Notes: generated by a model from the sequence alone, not told the origin. Counted from the first letter of the stretch, positions 10,610-26,306 are shown. The stretch: DNA of 64,000 nt from Mixia osmundae IAM 14324 (GCF_000708205.1 NW_014575550.1:124001-188000); one strand, 5' to 3'. Made by a program: numbers and translations.

Positions 10610-12054
10610 CTATGCTGCTTGCAATGGCCTGAAGCGTACAACAACTTCCTGTACGCCCTTGAAGTCATTCTTGAGTCTACGTGTGAGCTCCACCTCGAGC
10701 TGGTAGGCCTCGACGACTGAAAGCCCTTCTGGCACCAGCAGGAGCAGATCAACGAGCTTGAATCCGCCAGCCTTGTACAGTCTGGTCTCGCAGACGCACA
10801 GGATGGGCAGATCGGCCTGCCGATGGATAGCTGCACGTTCTTGGTGGTGTGCGTGATCGTGATCGTGTTGCTGCACAGAGGTAGCGGGTGAATCGAAACG
10901 ATGCTGGTCATCTGCACATTGTACGGGCGCATGACGGTCTGCTTCTACCGCAGACGGTGGCACTTGTGGGGAGTCTGCTGCTGCACGGACAACGGTGGGA
11001 TTGCGCTGGGCGAGCAGCCAGGTTTCGAGCTTGGTCGTAAAGCTTGGATCGTCAGACCGATCGACGAGCTCTTTGAGTGCTGCGAGGCCAACTCCAGCGC
11101 CTTGTCGTAAGATCAGTGCCGACACGAGCAGACCACCCAGTGGATCTAACAGCGGATAGCCCAAGGCAGATCCGCCCTGTCTCGGCTTTGAGTATAGATA
11201 TGCATAGCGGCGCGAATACGTACAATGGCAACGAGAGCGACACCGCTCGTGTATGCGTCCACGCGATGGTGGATCGCATTCGCCATGAGCACATTGGACC
11301 TCTCCTGTATCGCTACTTTTGCCGTGGCCCGGTAGACCCATTCTTTGATACCGAGCGAGGCAGCAGCGAACCACATGGCATGAGGGTTCAGCAGAGAATC
11401 GCTCTGGTGGTGTGCATGTGAGTGACCAAACTCTAGCACGCTGGGCAGGAGGAAGCGACCCCAATCTGCCAGTGCAGCCTGATCTGATGCTTCGAGCGCG
11501 CAGACGAGCAAATGCCAAGAATGTGATCCGATGGCAAGTGCACCGCCGATGAGCAAGATGGAGATGCTCAGACTGCCTATAGATTCGAATTTGCCCATGC
11601 CGAAAGGGTACAGTCTCGAGGGCGGTCGACGGGAGATCCGCCAGGACGCGAGGACGACAAAGTCAGCAAGGAGATCAGAAAGGGAGTGGGCAGCATCAGC
11701 GATGAGCGCGGCGCTGTTGGTGAGATATCCGCCTACGCCCTTTGCGAGGACGAGACTGACATTGCTCGCCAAGCCAATGAGCGTGATGCGCGAGCCTGCA
11801 TCCCCTTTGCCTTTGACTGCGGCCAGCAGCGCTTCCGCCGTTTCTTCCTGGTGCCCCTCGTGCGCATGACCGGCATGCCATCGCCGCTGAGACGGTACGA
11901 GCTGCCTCGAGTCGATCTGTCGGCGTACACGAGCTGAAGAGCGCGAGATTAAGACGGCTGAGCGGGTCACAGAGGGACTGTAATGTCGCTGGCTGAGGCG
12001 CACAGCTGTCCATGGGAGCGACTCGATCGCTCTGCAGGCTCGACAGCTCAGCAT
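10610..12054 (-). CDS. MMT1: Cation diffusion facilitator, mitochondrial iron transporter type (Mmt1/2-like)
   Basis: This is a CDF-family proton-coupled metal exporter. Mmt1/Mmt2 move iron out of mitochondria. Two exons around a 47-nt intron encode 465 residues. The N-terminus is basic and hydroxylated (about 60 residues), like a mitochondrial presequence, followed by a His-rich patch (HAGHAHEGHQEE). The CDF signature is clear: helix 2 has IADAAHSLSDLLADF, and helix 5 has ANAIHHRVDAYTS. These are the H/D pairs that form the transport site. A second His cluster (HDHDHAHHQE) sits in the C-terminal domain. The start at 12054 is 183 bp from the POLI start on the other strand. Confidence 0.88.
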
Positions 12055-12237
12055 GCTGACCGAGCAAGGGTGATTGAGTCAAGGGCGTGTTGCTCTCTGG
12101 AACGTCTTTGGACGCGCGCGCTGTTCATCAAAGTGTTGCTTGCCCGGCCCACTGCTGCTTGCTTGACGACTGTAAGGCTGAGACGGCCGTCGCATGAGCT
12201 CGCTCTCACACCATCAGACTTGGACATCGATGACGCT

Positions 12238-14171
12238 ATGACTCCCATCAACGATCACGAGAGGATCATCATCAATCTCGATCTCGACTGCTTCTACGTT
12301 GCTTGTGAGCGACTGGCAGACCCAAGTCTCATCGGACGGCCGCTCGGCATCCAGCAGAAGCAGATCTTGGCCACGACAAGCTATGAAGCTCGGGCGCAAG
12401 GTGTGGGCAAGCTCTGTCTGGTCACGGAAGCCAAGAAACGATGTCCAGATCTTATCATTCGCTCAGGCGAGGATCTCACCCGCTACCGAGCCCATTCGAG
12501 GCGTTCCTTCGCTCTCGTTCGCTTGGCCAATGCTCCCTATCCGACCGAACGACTGGGCATGGATGAGATCTTTTGCGATGTCACGCAAAAGATACGCGCA
12601 CATCTTACAAGACTCGAGACCGCCCAAGAGACAGTTGCCACAGACGATAGAGGCAGGCGGTGGTTCGCCCTCCAGGAGAACGATCTCACGAGCAGAGAGG
12701 TCATCAACGGGTTCTGGTACGACCCTTTGCAGCTACAAGGCATCACACTGCCGCTGGAGTGTCCCGAGCCCTTGCAAGCTAGCCCGATGACGAGGATCGC
12801 TTCCCACTTTGCCGCTTACCTGCGCATGCGAATCCACAGCGAGCTAGGCTTCACAGTCAGCGCAGGCGTTGCGCCTTGCAAGGTCTTGTCAAAGCTAGCC
12901 AGCGACATGCACAAGCCAGATAAACAGAGCGTATGGCACGTCGATATTGCTCGACAGGACATCGAGGCCCAGCTGTTCCTTGCGCCTTTCAAAGTCGAGC
13001 GGTACGCATCCTTCACCATGCAATAGCGCTCCAGCTGATGAACAGGAGCAGACTACAAGGCTTTGGTTATCAGACAGGCAAAATGCTGAGACACAAGCTC
13101 CTGGGCGAGGGCACACCTGAGAAAGGCATCTGGGGCGACCCAGATCGACACAGTCATCCATACTCATCGACAGATCCACTCATCATGAACGAAGAGTCCC
13201 TCAACACTTATTACCAGACAACAGACGAAGCCGATGCCGGCCGAAGAGCTCACGCTGGCCCTCTCACCGTCGCTCAAGTCCGTCAAGCGGCCACGGAGGC
13301 AGACATGATTAGCTGGTTCGATGAGCGGATCGGCAAGAGATTATGGGGCCTGCTGCACGGCTACGACCCTGCGCCTGTGCTTGCTACGCCAGACTTTCCG
13401 AAACAGATATCTATCGAAGACTCGTATTTAAAGGTTGCGACTATGGAAGACGCAATGGCGAAAACGCTGCCACTCATCACTTCGCTCATCAGGCGACTTG
13501 AGCTAGAGCTCGGTGCAGATACGCAGGAGGCCGCGGGTAAGGAAGCCAGTGCTGTCGCAAAGACCGCCTGGCTACGCTATCCTACCAAGTTACGGTTCAG
13601 CATGAGAGCGACGGGCAGAGGAAGGATCTCCAAATCTGTGCTCATGCCTGTCGAGACTTTCGACACAACGCAGACAAAAGAGACACGAGCCGGCCTGCTC
13701 CTGCAAGGGCCGATCAAGCGAATGATGCAAGACATCTTCGGGATAATTGCATCTGACCCCGTCGCTACAAGGACGGCAAAGACGCTCGCGCTTGATGTGC
13801 ATGTCATCAACGTTGCTGCTACCGATCTATCGCCCACCAGGCCCGTGGGAATCCGAGATGCCTTTTCTCGTGCGCCGATGGAGAGGCCTTCTCCAAAGCT
13901 AGACGAGTCCGTTCTTGCTTTCTTGCCCGCAGATCTGCGTCGCGAGGTCGAGCAGCAATACGGCGTCAAGCGAGCGCGCCCGGCCGAGGCCGAAAGCAAG
14001 CGCGGCAAGCCGAAGCGAGTTGCTGATGTCATCACCATCGACGATAGCGACGAAGAAGTTGTTGAGAGCACTTCGCCCAGTTTGACAATCTGTCCCCAGC
14101 CGAACTGCGGTCAGCGCGTTCTGGGCTTTGCGATGGCCGCGCACTTGAGATTCCACCAGATGGCGAAATAG
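12238..14171 (+). CDS. POLI: Y-family translesion DNA polymerase iota
   Basis: Pol iota inserts nucleotides opposite damaged template bases in the nucleus. Two exons around a 44-nt intron (after KVE) encode 629 residues. The palm begins IINLDLDCFYVACERL with the first metal-binding Asp. GIQQKQILATTSYEARAQGV and SGEDLTRYR follow, then the second catalytic pair in ERLGMDEIFCD. The thumb helix-hairpin-helix is GFGYQTGKML. The little-finger domain contains PDFPKQISIEDSY. GIQQK...TSYEARAQGV and IEDSY match animal Pol iota better than Pol eta or kappa. Near the C-terminus, CPQPNCGQRVLGFAMAAH with a further His looks like a UBZ ubiquitin-binding finger. The start ATG is the one just before the palm. 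Confidence 0.88.
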
Positions 14172-14199
14172 CAGATTATAATATGTCGCGTTGTTGTTG

Positions 14200-15463
14200 C
14201 TACGCTTTTGCAGAGATCTGTCCGGCATCACTAGGATGTGCAGCGGCAGACTGGGCGGCCAGTCTTGCCCTGAGAAACGCTTTGGAGGCTCGTACGTCAG
14301 GATCCTGCACGATGGCACCATCCGCACTCTTGTCTGACGTCTCCTCCTCCAAGGAGCGCCAGAGAGCATAGAGCGATGTCATCTCCTGTATCGCTTCCAG
14401 CAGTATCGGCATTTGCACATTGAGCGATGCCAGGAACGTAACGGGCTCAGTTCCTCTTCTGTGTGTGGACGCGTTAGGGGCAGGGCTGCCAAGAGCAGGA
14501 GAGCTCGTGACAGCAGGCGAGCCAGCGAGTGACTTGAACGATTCCACGTGTACGGCTGATCGCATCAAGTCGTCACGAGCTGTCAGATTTCTGATGGACT
14601 CGGGCGGTGTGATCGTGAGACAGAGGTATATAGCTGCGACTGCGATGATGTACGGCGGATAGAGTAGACACAGGTCAGATCGGTAAGTGTCATTGATGAT
14701 GTACCACGCCATCTGAAAATGCGATTCTTCGAGATCAATGCAGTCTGCTTCCTTCTCTTCGCTCTCGCTTGGATCTCTTCCGCAAAGCTTGACGAGACTC
14801 TGGTATGGATGGTATACGATCAGATGAAATTCCAGCTCTTCTAGCAAGTCTGTTCGAATCGTCAGCTTGCTGGTGTAGCTCGAGCACAACGACGTGCAGA
14901 ATTCCATTTCGGCCACTTTGGTCGTGTCGGATGAGAAAGGTGGCATGCCGCACTCGGTACAAGTCGCTCTGCCCTCGGCAACGATTGCTTTGATGTGAAC
15001 GGGCGTTTCTTCTGCCTTTGTGGCGACATACAAACACGTCGCAGCCACAAGACAAGGGTCCGTCTCTGCGGTCTCCAGATGTCAGCCTGCAATGCTAGCT
15101 GTACCGTTCGAGACGAGCCTAGATAGCTATTCTTGAGATAGAATCGTCTGAGAAAGACAATGGCGGTCGCAGTCACCTGCTGACGCAAATGAAGCCGTTT
15201 CGCGAGCTTTTGACAGACTGTCTGGCTTGTCTGAGCTCATGACAGTGAAAGAAGGGGAGCAAGGCGAACAGTTGGCGAGCCAGATGGCGAAAAAGCCCAG
15301 TTCTCGAGGAGTAGCATGGCGTAAGTCCTCCTGACGTGAGGCCGAGAGGAGGTGTCGGTCGACGAGCCAGTAGTTCCTTGGCAGTCGAGTCGAGATGAGT
15401 GCGTGATCCAAAGCGTGTGACGAGAGCTCACGCGTGTGTCGAGAGCCAGAAGTTGGCCGCCAT
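14200..15463 (-). CDS. SSN8: Cyclin C, Mediator kinase-module cyclin (Ssn8)
   Basis: Cyclin C partners Cdk8 in the Mediator kinase module. Five exons encode 351 residues starting MAANFWLSTHANYWL, the family N-terminus. The cyclin box includes LRQQVTATAIVFLRRFYLKN, then AATCLYVATKAEETPVHIK and EFHLIVYHPY. Introns 3 and 4 have GC donors: 15066-15118 (CTAG|GCTCGT), giving SYLETDPCLV, and 14850-14897 (TTCT|GCACGT), giving AEMEFYLLEEL. Both junctions rebuild strongly conserved cyclin C text. The C-terminal 90 residues are Ser/Ala-rich. It shares a 118-bp divergent promoter with the acetyltransferase gene. Confidence 0.93.
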
Positions 15464-15581
15464 CCAGAGGACGGCGACGACGCCTTGGGCCTTGCCTAGT
15501 TCTTTCGGCGCGCGACTCGCGACTGGACAGGCGACCTGGCTCGCCTGCGTACAAGGCTCTCTCTTTTGGCCTGGACAGTGG

Positions 15582-18778
<3,197 letters not shown>

Positions 18779-18801
18779 TGTATGGGGCAATGGCATTGCA
18801 A

Positions 18802-20718
18802 TCAATGACCTTCACGCTTTCGCGGAGCTGATCGAAGTACATTGTCTACTCTGACGATCATCTCCGCTGCTTCAGAGGCAGACAGGACGACTTGTCGTTT
18901 GAGCTTGTAGGATTCTGTTATGCCCAGATTCTTCATTGATCCGATTGTGCCTTGCTTCATATCGAGACCTGCGTCAGATTTGCCATCGTGATGGGCTGCG
19001 CGTAGCTGCGCGACAAGCTCGGCGGAATCGAAGCCAGCATTATCAGCCAAGATCGTGGGCATCTGTAACGAGATGGTTCAGCTAGGCTTGCTAGCTTGGG
19101 TAGTGGGGACACAGTACCTCTCTGAGCGCTTTGCCGAATGCTTCTGCAGCTAGAGCTTTCTTCCCTTGAGTCTTCTTTGCAATGTCGTCTACTCGGTTTG
19201 ACATGAGCATCTCCGAGCATCCGCCGCCATAGACGATACGAGTCTCTTTGACAGTCTGGGATAGCACGGAAAGAGCATCGTGCAAGGATCGTTCGGCTTC
19301 GTCGACCATCTGAGTGGTCGCGCCGCGCAGCACGACAGTACACGCCTCGCCTGCTGCAACGCCCGAAAACTTGATGAGCTGTGGATCCAATTCCAAAATC
19401 AGCCTTGTCAGCTAGCACCAAAACCGTTCCTACCTTGTCTTCGCCGATCATGACCTCTTCTATCCTCGCGCAAGAGCCCAACTTGACCAGATCAGGTCGA
19501 TCGAAAGTACTCGCAATCTCGCCGCCCGTCACGAGCGCTAACCGCTCGACGCCTTCGAAATCGGCATGCTCGATACACATGATGCCTTCGGCTGCAAAGA
19601 GTGATTCGGGGTAGTTGTAGACGAGCTGTCGGTTGACGAAGCAGGTGATGCCATGCGCTTTGATCTTTGCTACTTTGGCCTTCATCTTTTCCTGCGGCAA
19701 CCGAGACCATCAGCAGATTGGTCGTGCGTAGAGATCATTCGACCCACTCTTTCTGCTCGTTCTAGTTCTGCAAGTTTGCCCGTACCATCCACGCGTACTC
19801 GCGCGCCGAAAATTTTGATCTTGTCGGTGTCCATGGCTGAATGCAGGGGCAGGATCATCAGCGACGGAGACCCCGATGGATGCGGCTCTACATACAGGTA
19901 TTGGCGATCATAATCTTTGCGTTCTCTGCCATGCGAGGGCAGTTGACGCTGATCTTCTTGTCGAGGATGAAGCCATCGTCGAGGTAGGAGTCCACGAGCC
20001 TTCCGCCGACTTTCTTGATGATCTGGATGTGCTCTAGATCTGTCGAACCCTGGCAACGTGATGCGCTCAGGTACCACGTCTGCAGCTGAGTAGGGATCTC
20101 GGTACCTTTAAACGGAGCACGGCGTCGACTGCCAGGTTGGCAAAGTAGTCCTTGTCTGCCGACAGGACTTTTGACGAGAGTGTCGTTCGAGCGATGTTGA
20201 GCAAGTCTTGCTTGAATGCCTCCGGGTTGGCTCTGCGCGTCAGCCAAGGCATGCTCTCAGCGCGAAATACAGGGGGAGCAAAGGGCGAGCAAGACTGACG
20301 AGTTGTCGATCGCGGCGCCTTCGAGTGCCAGCAGAGCTTCGCGAGATGCTATCCGGAAGCCTTCGACGATGGTCTGAGGGTGTAGCTTGATAGCGATCAG
20401 CTTTTCCGCTTCTCTCAGCAATTCTGCCGCCAGTACGCAGACGGAGGTCGTGCCGTCGCCTACTTCATCATCTTGTACTTTGCTGATGTTCACGAGGATC
20501 TTTGCTGCGGGGTTGTCGAGCTGGATGGAGGATAGGATCGTCCGGCCGTCGTTGGTGACGATGATGTCGCCAGTAGAGGCAGAGTGTAGGATCTTGTTGG
20601 CTCCCGAAGGCCCTAGGGTCGACTTGACCAGGTCACCTAGTGCGAGTGCACCCACAAAGGAAGCCAGGCGAGCGTTCTCTGCCCTCTCCTGCGTGGCTTC
20701 GTCTGCAAAGACGTTCAT
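18802..20718 (-). CDS. CCT2: Chaperonin-containing TCP-1 subunit beta (CCT2)
   Basis: CCT2 is one of eight paralogous subunits of the cytosolic chaperonin that folds actin and tubulin. Seven exons (six GT-AG introns of 55-67 nt) encode 522 residues. The start [18 protein letters not shown] matches the family. The ATPase core has [22 protein letters not shown] and [13 protein letters not shown]. Later blocks are [28 protein letters not shown] and [20 protein letters not shown], with [14 protein letters not shown]-like text near the end (here [14 protein letters not shown]). The beta-specific text and standard length make the subunit assignment firm. Confidence 0.95.
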
Positions 20719-20858
20719 CTTTGCAAGCTTGTCTCGACAGCGCGCGAGTGTTGCGCGAAATTTCAGAGAGAGAGAGAAATGTGCCCCGACCGAGAACGGA
20801 GCTGACGCGGGAAAGAACAGGATGGCCACCACCCCAGCTAAGGCATGCATTGACGTGA

Positions 20859-22266
20859 TCAGCCACGATTATGACGATTGCCTTCGCCGCGTCTGTGGTC
20901 ATCAGTGTAGAGATCCCACTCGCGTTGTTCGCGGACATGACGCTCATTCTCAGCATAGCCCGCAGCATTGTCGCCTTCCTCTATCCTCTGCGTCCTCTCG
21001 CTCGTCGTCTCTCGTTCTGCAGACGCTTGGCCTCCGCCGGAGATGATCCTGCCCTCTGCTTGCTCAATCTCGAGGAACTCGTCAATCGACATTGTCGGCA
21101 ACCGGTGGTCAGGCTGAAAGACTTCGGCCTGCAGACGAAGACGCGTTTCAAGAGCTGACTGAGGACCGCCTTGCTTCGTCGATGGCAAGATAGTGAATGG
21201 CCGAAGCACCTGATTGCTGACATCAGTACATCGATGTCATGTACAGAGAAACATCGACTTGCCTTGCCACTTGAGGACAAGACGGGACCGGTCGTCCAGT
21301 CTGACCGGCGATGGCCGAGATCGTCCAGTCGCCAAGTCGAGGCATCATCACGCCTCGAATGCGATGCTCTCGCATCCTGTCGTCCGTCGCGGGTACTGGA
21401 TGGCAGGTCGACCATGGCAGGCTGAGACGCGAGCAGTTCTGATTCTAGTGCGATGGAGGCCAGCTCGCCATGTACCTTGATGCAGTGTAGAGTCAACAAG
21501 TTGATCATGGTCGATCGCAGCACATCGTCGTCTTCTTGTGCGTCGTCGCCAGATGCTGAGAAACCGTACCGGTCTTCATCGTCATCTTGTGCATCAGCGA
21601 GGGTTTTGGAAGACGAAGCTACAGGTGCCTGACTGCCTCGAAGTGACAGGCGTGCTTTCGACCTGCGCTCGGCGAGCTCGGCCAGCACAGCTGCCACTTG
21701 TCGTTCCATCCTGTACTGCGCAAGCTTTGCATTCCGCTTTGCTGCGGGATCTGCACCGTGGCGGGCAGAAGGTCCAACGAGCACATCTCGCTTGTCCTCT
21801 GCAATGATCTGGTAGCGCTCTAAGCAGTCGAGAAATTCGAGCGCGTAAGCCTTTGCTTGGCTGAGATGTGTTTGTCGCTCGATGGAGGAAGGCGACTTGA
21901 GCAGAGGGGTCAGTCGAGCTTGGTAGGCAGGCAGGAGGAGCACTCTGAGCGTGGCAGTCGACAGATCCTCGAGCGTTTCGTTAGGCGACAGCACGCCCAG
22001 ATGATCAACAAGAGAACGACACAGCCGCAGATCAGCCAGGACGCTCAGGAGCTTGGCCTGCCCATCCATCAGATCGCCCTCCAAGCGGACCTCAGGGCAT
22101 GCGTACCTGTGCAGCTTGTCAAAACGAATCTGCGACCATGACGCGTTGTGCTGACCTGAACGGGCGGTGATGTTGGCGACGGTGCTTCGAGCACGGCATC
22201 GGAGCGTAGCAGTGTCCTACCAAGCAACTTTGCCAAACTGATCTCATCCTGCGCATCGTCCGACAT
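20859..22266 (-). CDS. TAP42: PP2A-associated protein Tap42 / alpha4
   Basis: Tap42 binds and stabilises PP2A-type catalytic subunits downstream of TORC1. Three exons encode 437 residues. The N-terminal helical repeat domain runs from [11 protein letters not shown] through [19 protein letters not shown] to [13 protein letters not shown]. The C-terminal family motif is [10 protein letters not shown], followed later by [15 protein letters not shown]. The second intron (21210-21262) has a GC donor (GGCAAG|GCAAGT) and a 53-nt length; it places the conserved LRPFTIL right after SSGK. The first intron is 41 nt. It is divergent from GID4 across 341 bp. Confidence 0.92.
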
Positions 22267-22607
22267 TCTGCCTGCTTCACTGTTGAAATGCGCCAGTAGG
22301 GGAGATCGCATGTGGGGCCGAAGTCAAGAGCCCCGCTTGCTTGCTCGACCCTGCCGCGAAATTCGAACAACGCAGGCAGGCAGTGTGGGCCTGTTCGAGC
22401 AAGCAATGACACCAGCGCAGCAGAGCATCACAAATACCCACATGCTCGTCGAGCCAGCATCAACACGTCTCTTCCGCTTGTCGGTGCTACCCCGCGCGGA
22501 GTAGGCGTCGAGCTCGTGTCCGCCTACTTCTGCGCTGCAATCTGACAATACAATCACCGCAAAGGAATCACTCGAAATCATCATCATCACCATCGTCACG
22601 ACGCTGC
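22267..22607. other. Divergent intergenic region, 341 bp
   Basis: This lies between the TAP42 and GID4 start codons and should hold both promoters. There is a TCATCATCATCACCATC run just upstream of GID4. No TATA box or further gene is evident. Confidence 0.4.
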
Positions 22608-24121
22608 ATGTCAGCATACCTCGCTATGCGCTTTGAGCACACAATGGCCGGGTCACGCGACCTCCAAGAGGCTCTCGATGCGGATAATGACCTTGCCCTG
22701 AAGCTCGACTCGAGCTGCTCTATTGACACTGCTCGTCACGCTCCGGCTGAGCCAAGCATGCACCGACCGTGCCGCAGATTCGCAGACCCGAGCCTGGCTC
22801 TGACGGCGGGGAAGATCTATCGCCCGCTATCACATACCGGCCCACTCACTCAGACGTCACGTGGCCCATTGCATGCAGGAGCAATGTGGAAGGGTACCCA
22901 ACGTTCCGGCAGAGCATGTTATGACGTCCAGATCACATTTCTGGACACCGAGCTGGAGAGAGGCTACGCTGCGGGTCTGCTCAAGATCAAAGGTCTCACG
23001 CCTGCTCTGGCCGAACTGACGACATTCTTCGAGGCCGAGATCATTGGCACGACGCATGGCTTCATCACTGGCAAGTGGAGTGCATCGGAAGCTGAAGACC
23101 TGAAACACTGGTCTCGCTTTCCTGCTTTCCGCACTCATCTCGCAAGATCGAAGAACGCTGCCAAGCCAGAGCTCACCTACTCTTCCTTCGACCGTGCGCT
23201 GGCGCCTTGTCAGCTGTATGAGAATGTACTGACAAGAGTGCGATCGCAGGCCCGCAGCTGTTCATGCGTTTCAAGGAGCGCTTTCCCGTCAGCGAATGCG
23301 AGACAAAGTACGATGACCACGATCTCTCTGGCGCCTCTTTTGAGGGCTTCTACTACGTCTGCATGGACTTGAGCAGACCCATAGTGGCGCCAGCCTTATC
23401 TCGATCGATGAGCAATACCTCTGCGCCTCGATCGCCGCCTACAAGGCCGGGCCCTCTGGATGTGCGCGCACTCGACGTGCAGCCTCGTGCAGACGCTGAA
23501 ACACTGGCTCGATCGGCGCCCGCTCATATCAGTCCCATCGCGCACACCATGGCGAGCTCGGTTCGAGCGAACAGTCAAACGAGACCGACCGTGCGGCGCA
23601 GGCGATCTTCGGTCACGACGGATTCATATGCTGCTGTTGTGCGGGGCTTGGTCTCGCCCAGTATCGCCAATGTCGAGCTCGAAGAAGAGGAGGTCGTACC
23701 GGAGTGCGAGCAAGATCGCAAAGCAGACGAGTCGTGTTCTTCGCCTGCTCAGTTGCGCACGCAAGCCAGTGAGCCACCAGCGACCGGTCTCGGCCTTACC
23801 GGTGTGTCTTCACCTCAAGAAATCCCACCTTCTCCTCGTAGCCGGCGAACCAGTCAGCCTCGTACGCTCAGCGCAGATAGAGCCCGTCCGCTTTCGTTCG
23901 GTCCGATCAGTCCTTCGCCTCTGACAGGTTACGAAGGCATATGGTCTCATGCCAGAATGACGGGTTTCTACCATCACTCGAGTAGCGAACCTTACCAGGA
24001 ACTCGATCTTCGCTATTGCGGCGATCGAGCGATGCAAGAAGAGCAAGAGAAGCAGATGGTGCTCGCAACGCCCATGAGAGCGTGTAATCGAATGGGCAGC
24101 TCTGCTTTCCAAGTACTTTGA
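22608..24121 (+). CDS. GID4: GID/CTLH E3 ligase substrate receptor Gid4 (Vid24)
   Basis: Gid4 recognises Pro/N-degrons for the GID ubiquitin ligase, which degrades gluconeogenic enzymes. Two exons around a 56-nt intron encode 485 residues. The beta-barrel motifs are WKGTQRSGRACYDVQI, LKIKGLTPAL, TTFFEAEIIG, FITGKW, WSRFPAF, LFMRFKERFPV and GASFEGFYYVC. The last strands (MTGFYHHSSSEPYQELDL) come only after about 195 inserted residues, rich in Ser, Pro and charged residues (roughly 23365-23950). The family usually has a short loop there. The insert is open in frame, so it may be a disordered loop, or part of it may be an unrecognised intron. Confidence 0.88.
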
Positions 24122-24199
24122 TACCCCTGCTGTTGCACTATGTCACGATCAATCTAATGTGCTGTACTTCCGATGTCCGAATTTCGTTTGCATCGTGAT

Positions 24200-25487
24200 C
24201 TACAGCTTTGCCGCGGGTGGCTCAGGCATGACGCCTTCAACTCGCTTTAGGCTCTTTCGGGTGATATCCCGCAGAGAAGGAAATCCACCGACGGTCATGA
24301 GAATGTCGAGGTCGGCCAGAAGGCATTTGGTGACGTGCATACAGCCTTCGTAACCTCCTGCGGACATGCCAAAGATCCACAGTCTGCCAAAGAGAACAGC
24401 TTTGGCGCCTAGAGCGATAGCCTTGAAGACGTCTGCGCCCGTTCGTACGCCGGAATCGTAGATGATGGTCAGCTTGTCGCCTACGATGGGCGCTATCTCT
24501 GCTAGGGCATCCAGACTGCCTAGCGCACCATCGACTTGGCGACCTGCGTGGTTGCTCACGACGATACCGTCACAGCCGTATTCGACTGCTTTGAGGGCAT
24601 CCTCGGTGGACTGAATGCCTTTTAGCAAGAAAGGTTTGTCACCGCTGATCTTCTTCCATTCCTGCGGACGAAACTGAGGATGAGTGTCAGGTCGATGATA
24701 GCAGAAGCGGGCTTGCCTTGATGAGTGCAGGGAGCTCCTTCCAGGAATGTGCTTTCCCGTGCCATACTGCTTTGTCAATCCACCTCGAAGGATCTTTTTC
24801 TAGCTCTTTGCCATACTTTTTCATGAAGGCAGGGTCGGACGTTCCCATCTGATTGCCCGTCTTGCCGTAGTAGAAGCTGTAGTTGGAAACATCAATGTCC
24901 GTGGGTCGCCAGCCGAGCTGCCAAGTGTCAACTGTGAGTATACATGCATCGTAGCCGCTCTTGTGTGCTCGCGTGAGAAGCGAAGTCGTGATCTCGGGAT
25001 CATGAGGCCAGTAGAGTTGGAAGAAGCGCGGTCCGTTGCCGTTCGCTTTTGCCACATCTTCAATCGAACGACTTGCTGCCGTCGATAAGCAGTAGCCCAT
25101 GCCTAGCTCACCCGCCACACGTGCAGGGATGAGCTCGGCATCGGGATGATAGTTTGAGTTGATGCCAATGGGCGCAAAGAGCAGAGGGTTGGGCAGCTTG
25201 TGACCAAAGAGGTCAACGGACAGATCGCGCTCGTTCGTGTCGACGAGCATGCGGGGGATGATTTTCCAATTGAAGAAAGCCTGTCGGTTGGCTTGGTCTG
25301 TCCAGCCTTCGCCTGCGTTGGAGACAGCATAGAGGTAACCTTTGTCCGTCAACTTCTCCTTTGTTGCCGCTTGGAGTTTCGTGGGCTGCGCGCTGACGAT
25401 ACTCGTCTCGCCCCGGGTACCTTTGAGGAACTGCTCGCGCTGGTAGAGCGAGTAGTGCTTCTCGATCGACTTGCCATCTGGATCCAT
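24200..25487 (-). CDS. FMN-dependent alpha-hydroxy-acid dehydrogenase (lactate 2-monooxygenase-like)
   Basis: This is a flavin enzyme that oxidises L-2-hydroxy acids. Two exons encode 410 residues with no cytochrome b5 domain, unlike Cyb2. Family text includes PLLFAPIGINSNYHPD, FQLYWPHDPEIT, ILTVDTWQLGWRP, GIVVSNHAGRQVDGA (with the catalytic His), IIYDSGVRTGADVFKAIALG and AVLFGRLWIFG. The 55-nt intron at 24662-24716 has a GC donor (CAAG|GCAAGC) and restores ALIKEWKKISGDKPFLLKG. The substrate (lactate or another hydroxy acid) is not resolved. The start is the first in-frame ATG. It is divergent from RPL32. Confidence 0.88.
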
Positions 25488-25694
25488 TGCTGATGATGTT
25501 GATGACGGCGTAGACGGATATAGGGACGAGTGACCCGCTCACGCGGAGATTCTCGTCGCATGTCAACGCGGGGCAGTTGCTCATCATCATAATCTGCGCC
25601 TCGGATTTTTAGCGACCAAGACAAATTCGGTTAAAACGCCTCTGCAGGCAAAGTCGAAGCAAGGCCAGAATCGAAGGACAGTGAAGGCGCAGGT

Positions 25695-26185
25695 ATGGCA
25701 ATCGCACCGCCCATCGTGAAGAAGCGAACGCACAAGTTCAAGAGGCATCAGTCCGACCGATATGCTGGCCTGAAGGAGAACTGGAGAAAGCCAAAGGGTA
25801 TCGATAACAGGCAAGTTGTCGATGTGCCACCATGGAGAGCTCGACTCTCGCTCTCTCTCTGTGGCACTGTCAGATAGGCAGGCCTCTACTGACGTTATAG
25901 CATCATCGCAGAGTCCGAAGAAGATTCAAGGGACAGACCCCGATGCCCAAGATTGGCTATGGCAGCAACAAGGCGACAAAGCACATGATGCCCAATCGGC
26001 TCTACAAGATGGTCGTCTCCAACGTCTCCGAGCTCAACCTGCTCTTGATGCACAACAAGACCTACGCAGCAGAGATTGCGCACAACATCTCGTCTAAGAA
26101 CCGCATCACTCTGCTAGAGAGGGCAAAGGCGCTCGGCATCAAGGTCACCAACGCTTCCGCTCGTCTGCGCAAGGAAGAAGCATAG
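25695..26185 (+). CDS. RPL32: 60S ribosomal protein eL32
   Basis: This is a cytosolic large-subunit ribosomal protein. Two exons (25695-25810, 25912-26185) encode 129 residues: [51 protein letters not shown] and [16 protein letters not shown]. The intron (25811-25911, 101 nt) has a perfect GCAAGT donor after AACAG. It rebuilds the invariant [12 protein letters not shown], so this is one of the firmest GC-AG introns in the window. The length matches the family. Confidence 0.95.
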
Positions 26186-26251
26186 GCTGGCTTGTCTGCC
26201 AGAGAGAGTCTTGTAGACGTCATGCATCTTTCTGTACTGCCACGTATCGTC

Positions 26252-26278
26252 ACAACAACAACAACAGCAGCAGCAGCG
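26252..26278. repeat. Short AAC/CAG trinucleotide repeat
   Basis: A run of ACA units followed by GCA units lies between RPL32 and the phosphatase gene. It is non-coding. Confidence 0.6.
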
Positions 26279-26306
26279 AACTGCTAGACAACCCCTTGAC
26301 GAGGAG

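Noticed and set aside
15109-15120. A GT donor (ACG|GTACAG) in cyclin C intron 3 instead of the GC donor
   Set aside because: It would insert five residues into the conserved SYLETDPCLV and needs a different acceptor. The GC donor rebuilds the family sequence exactly.
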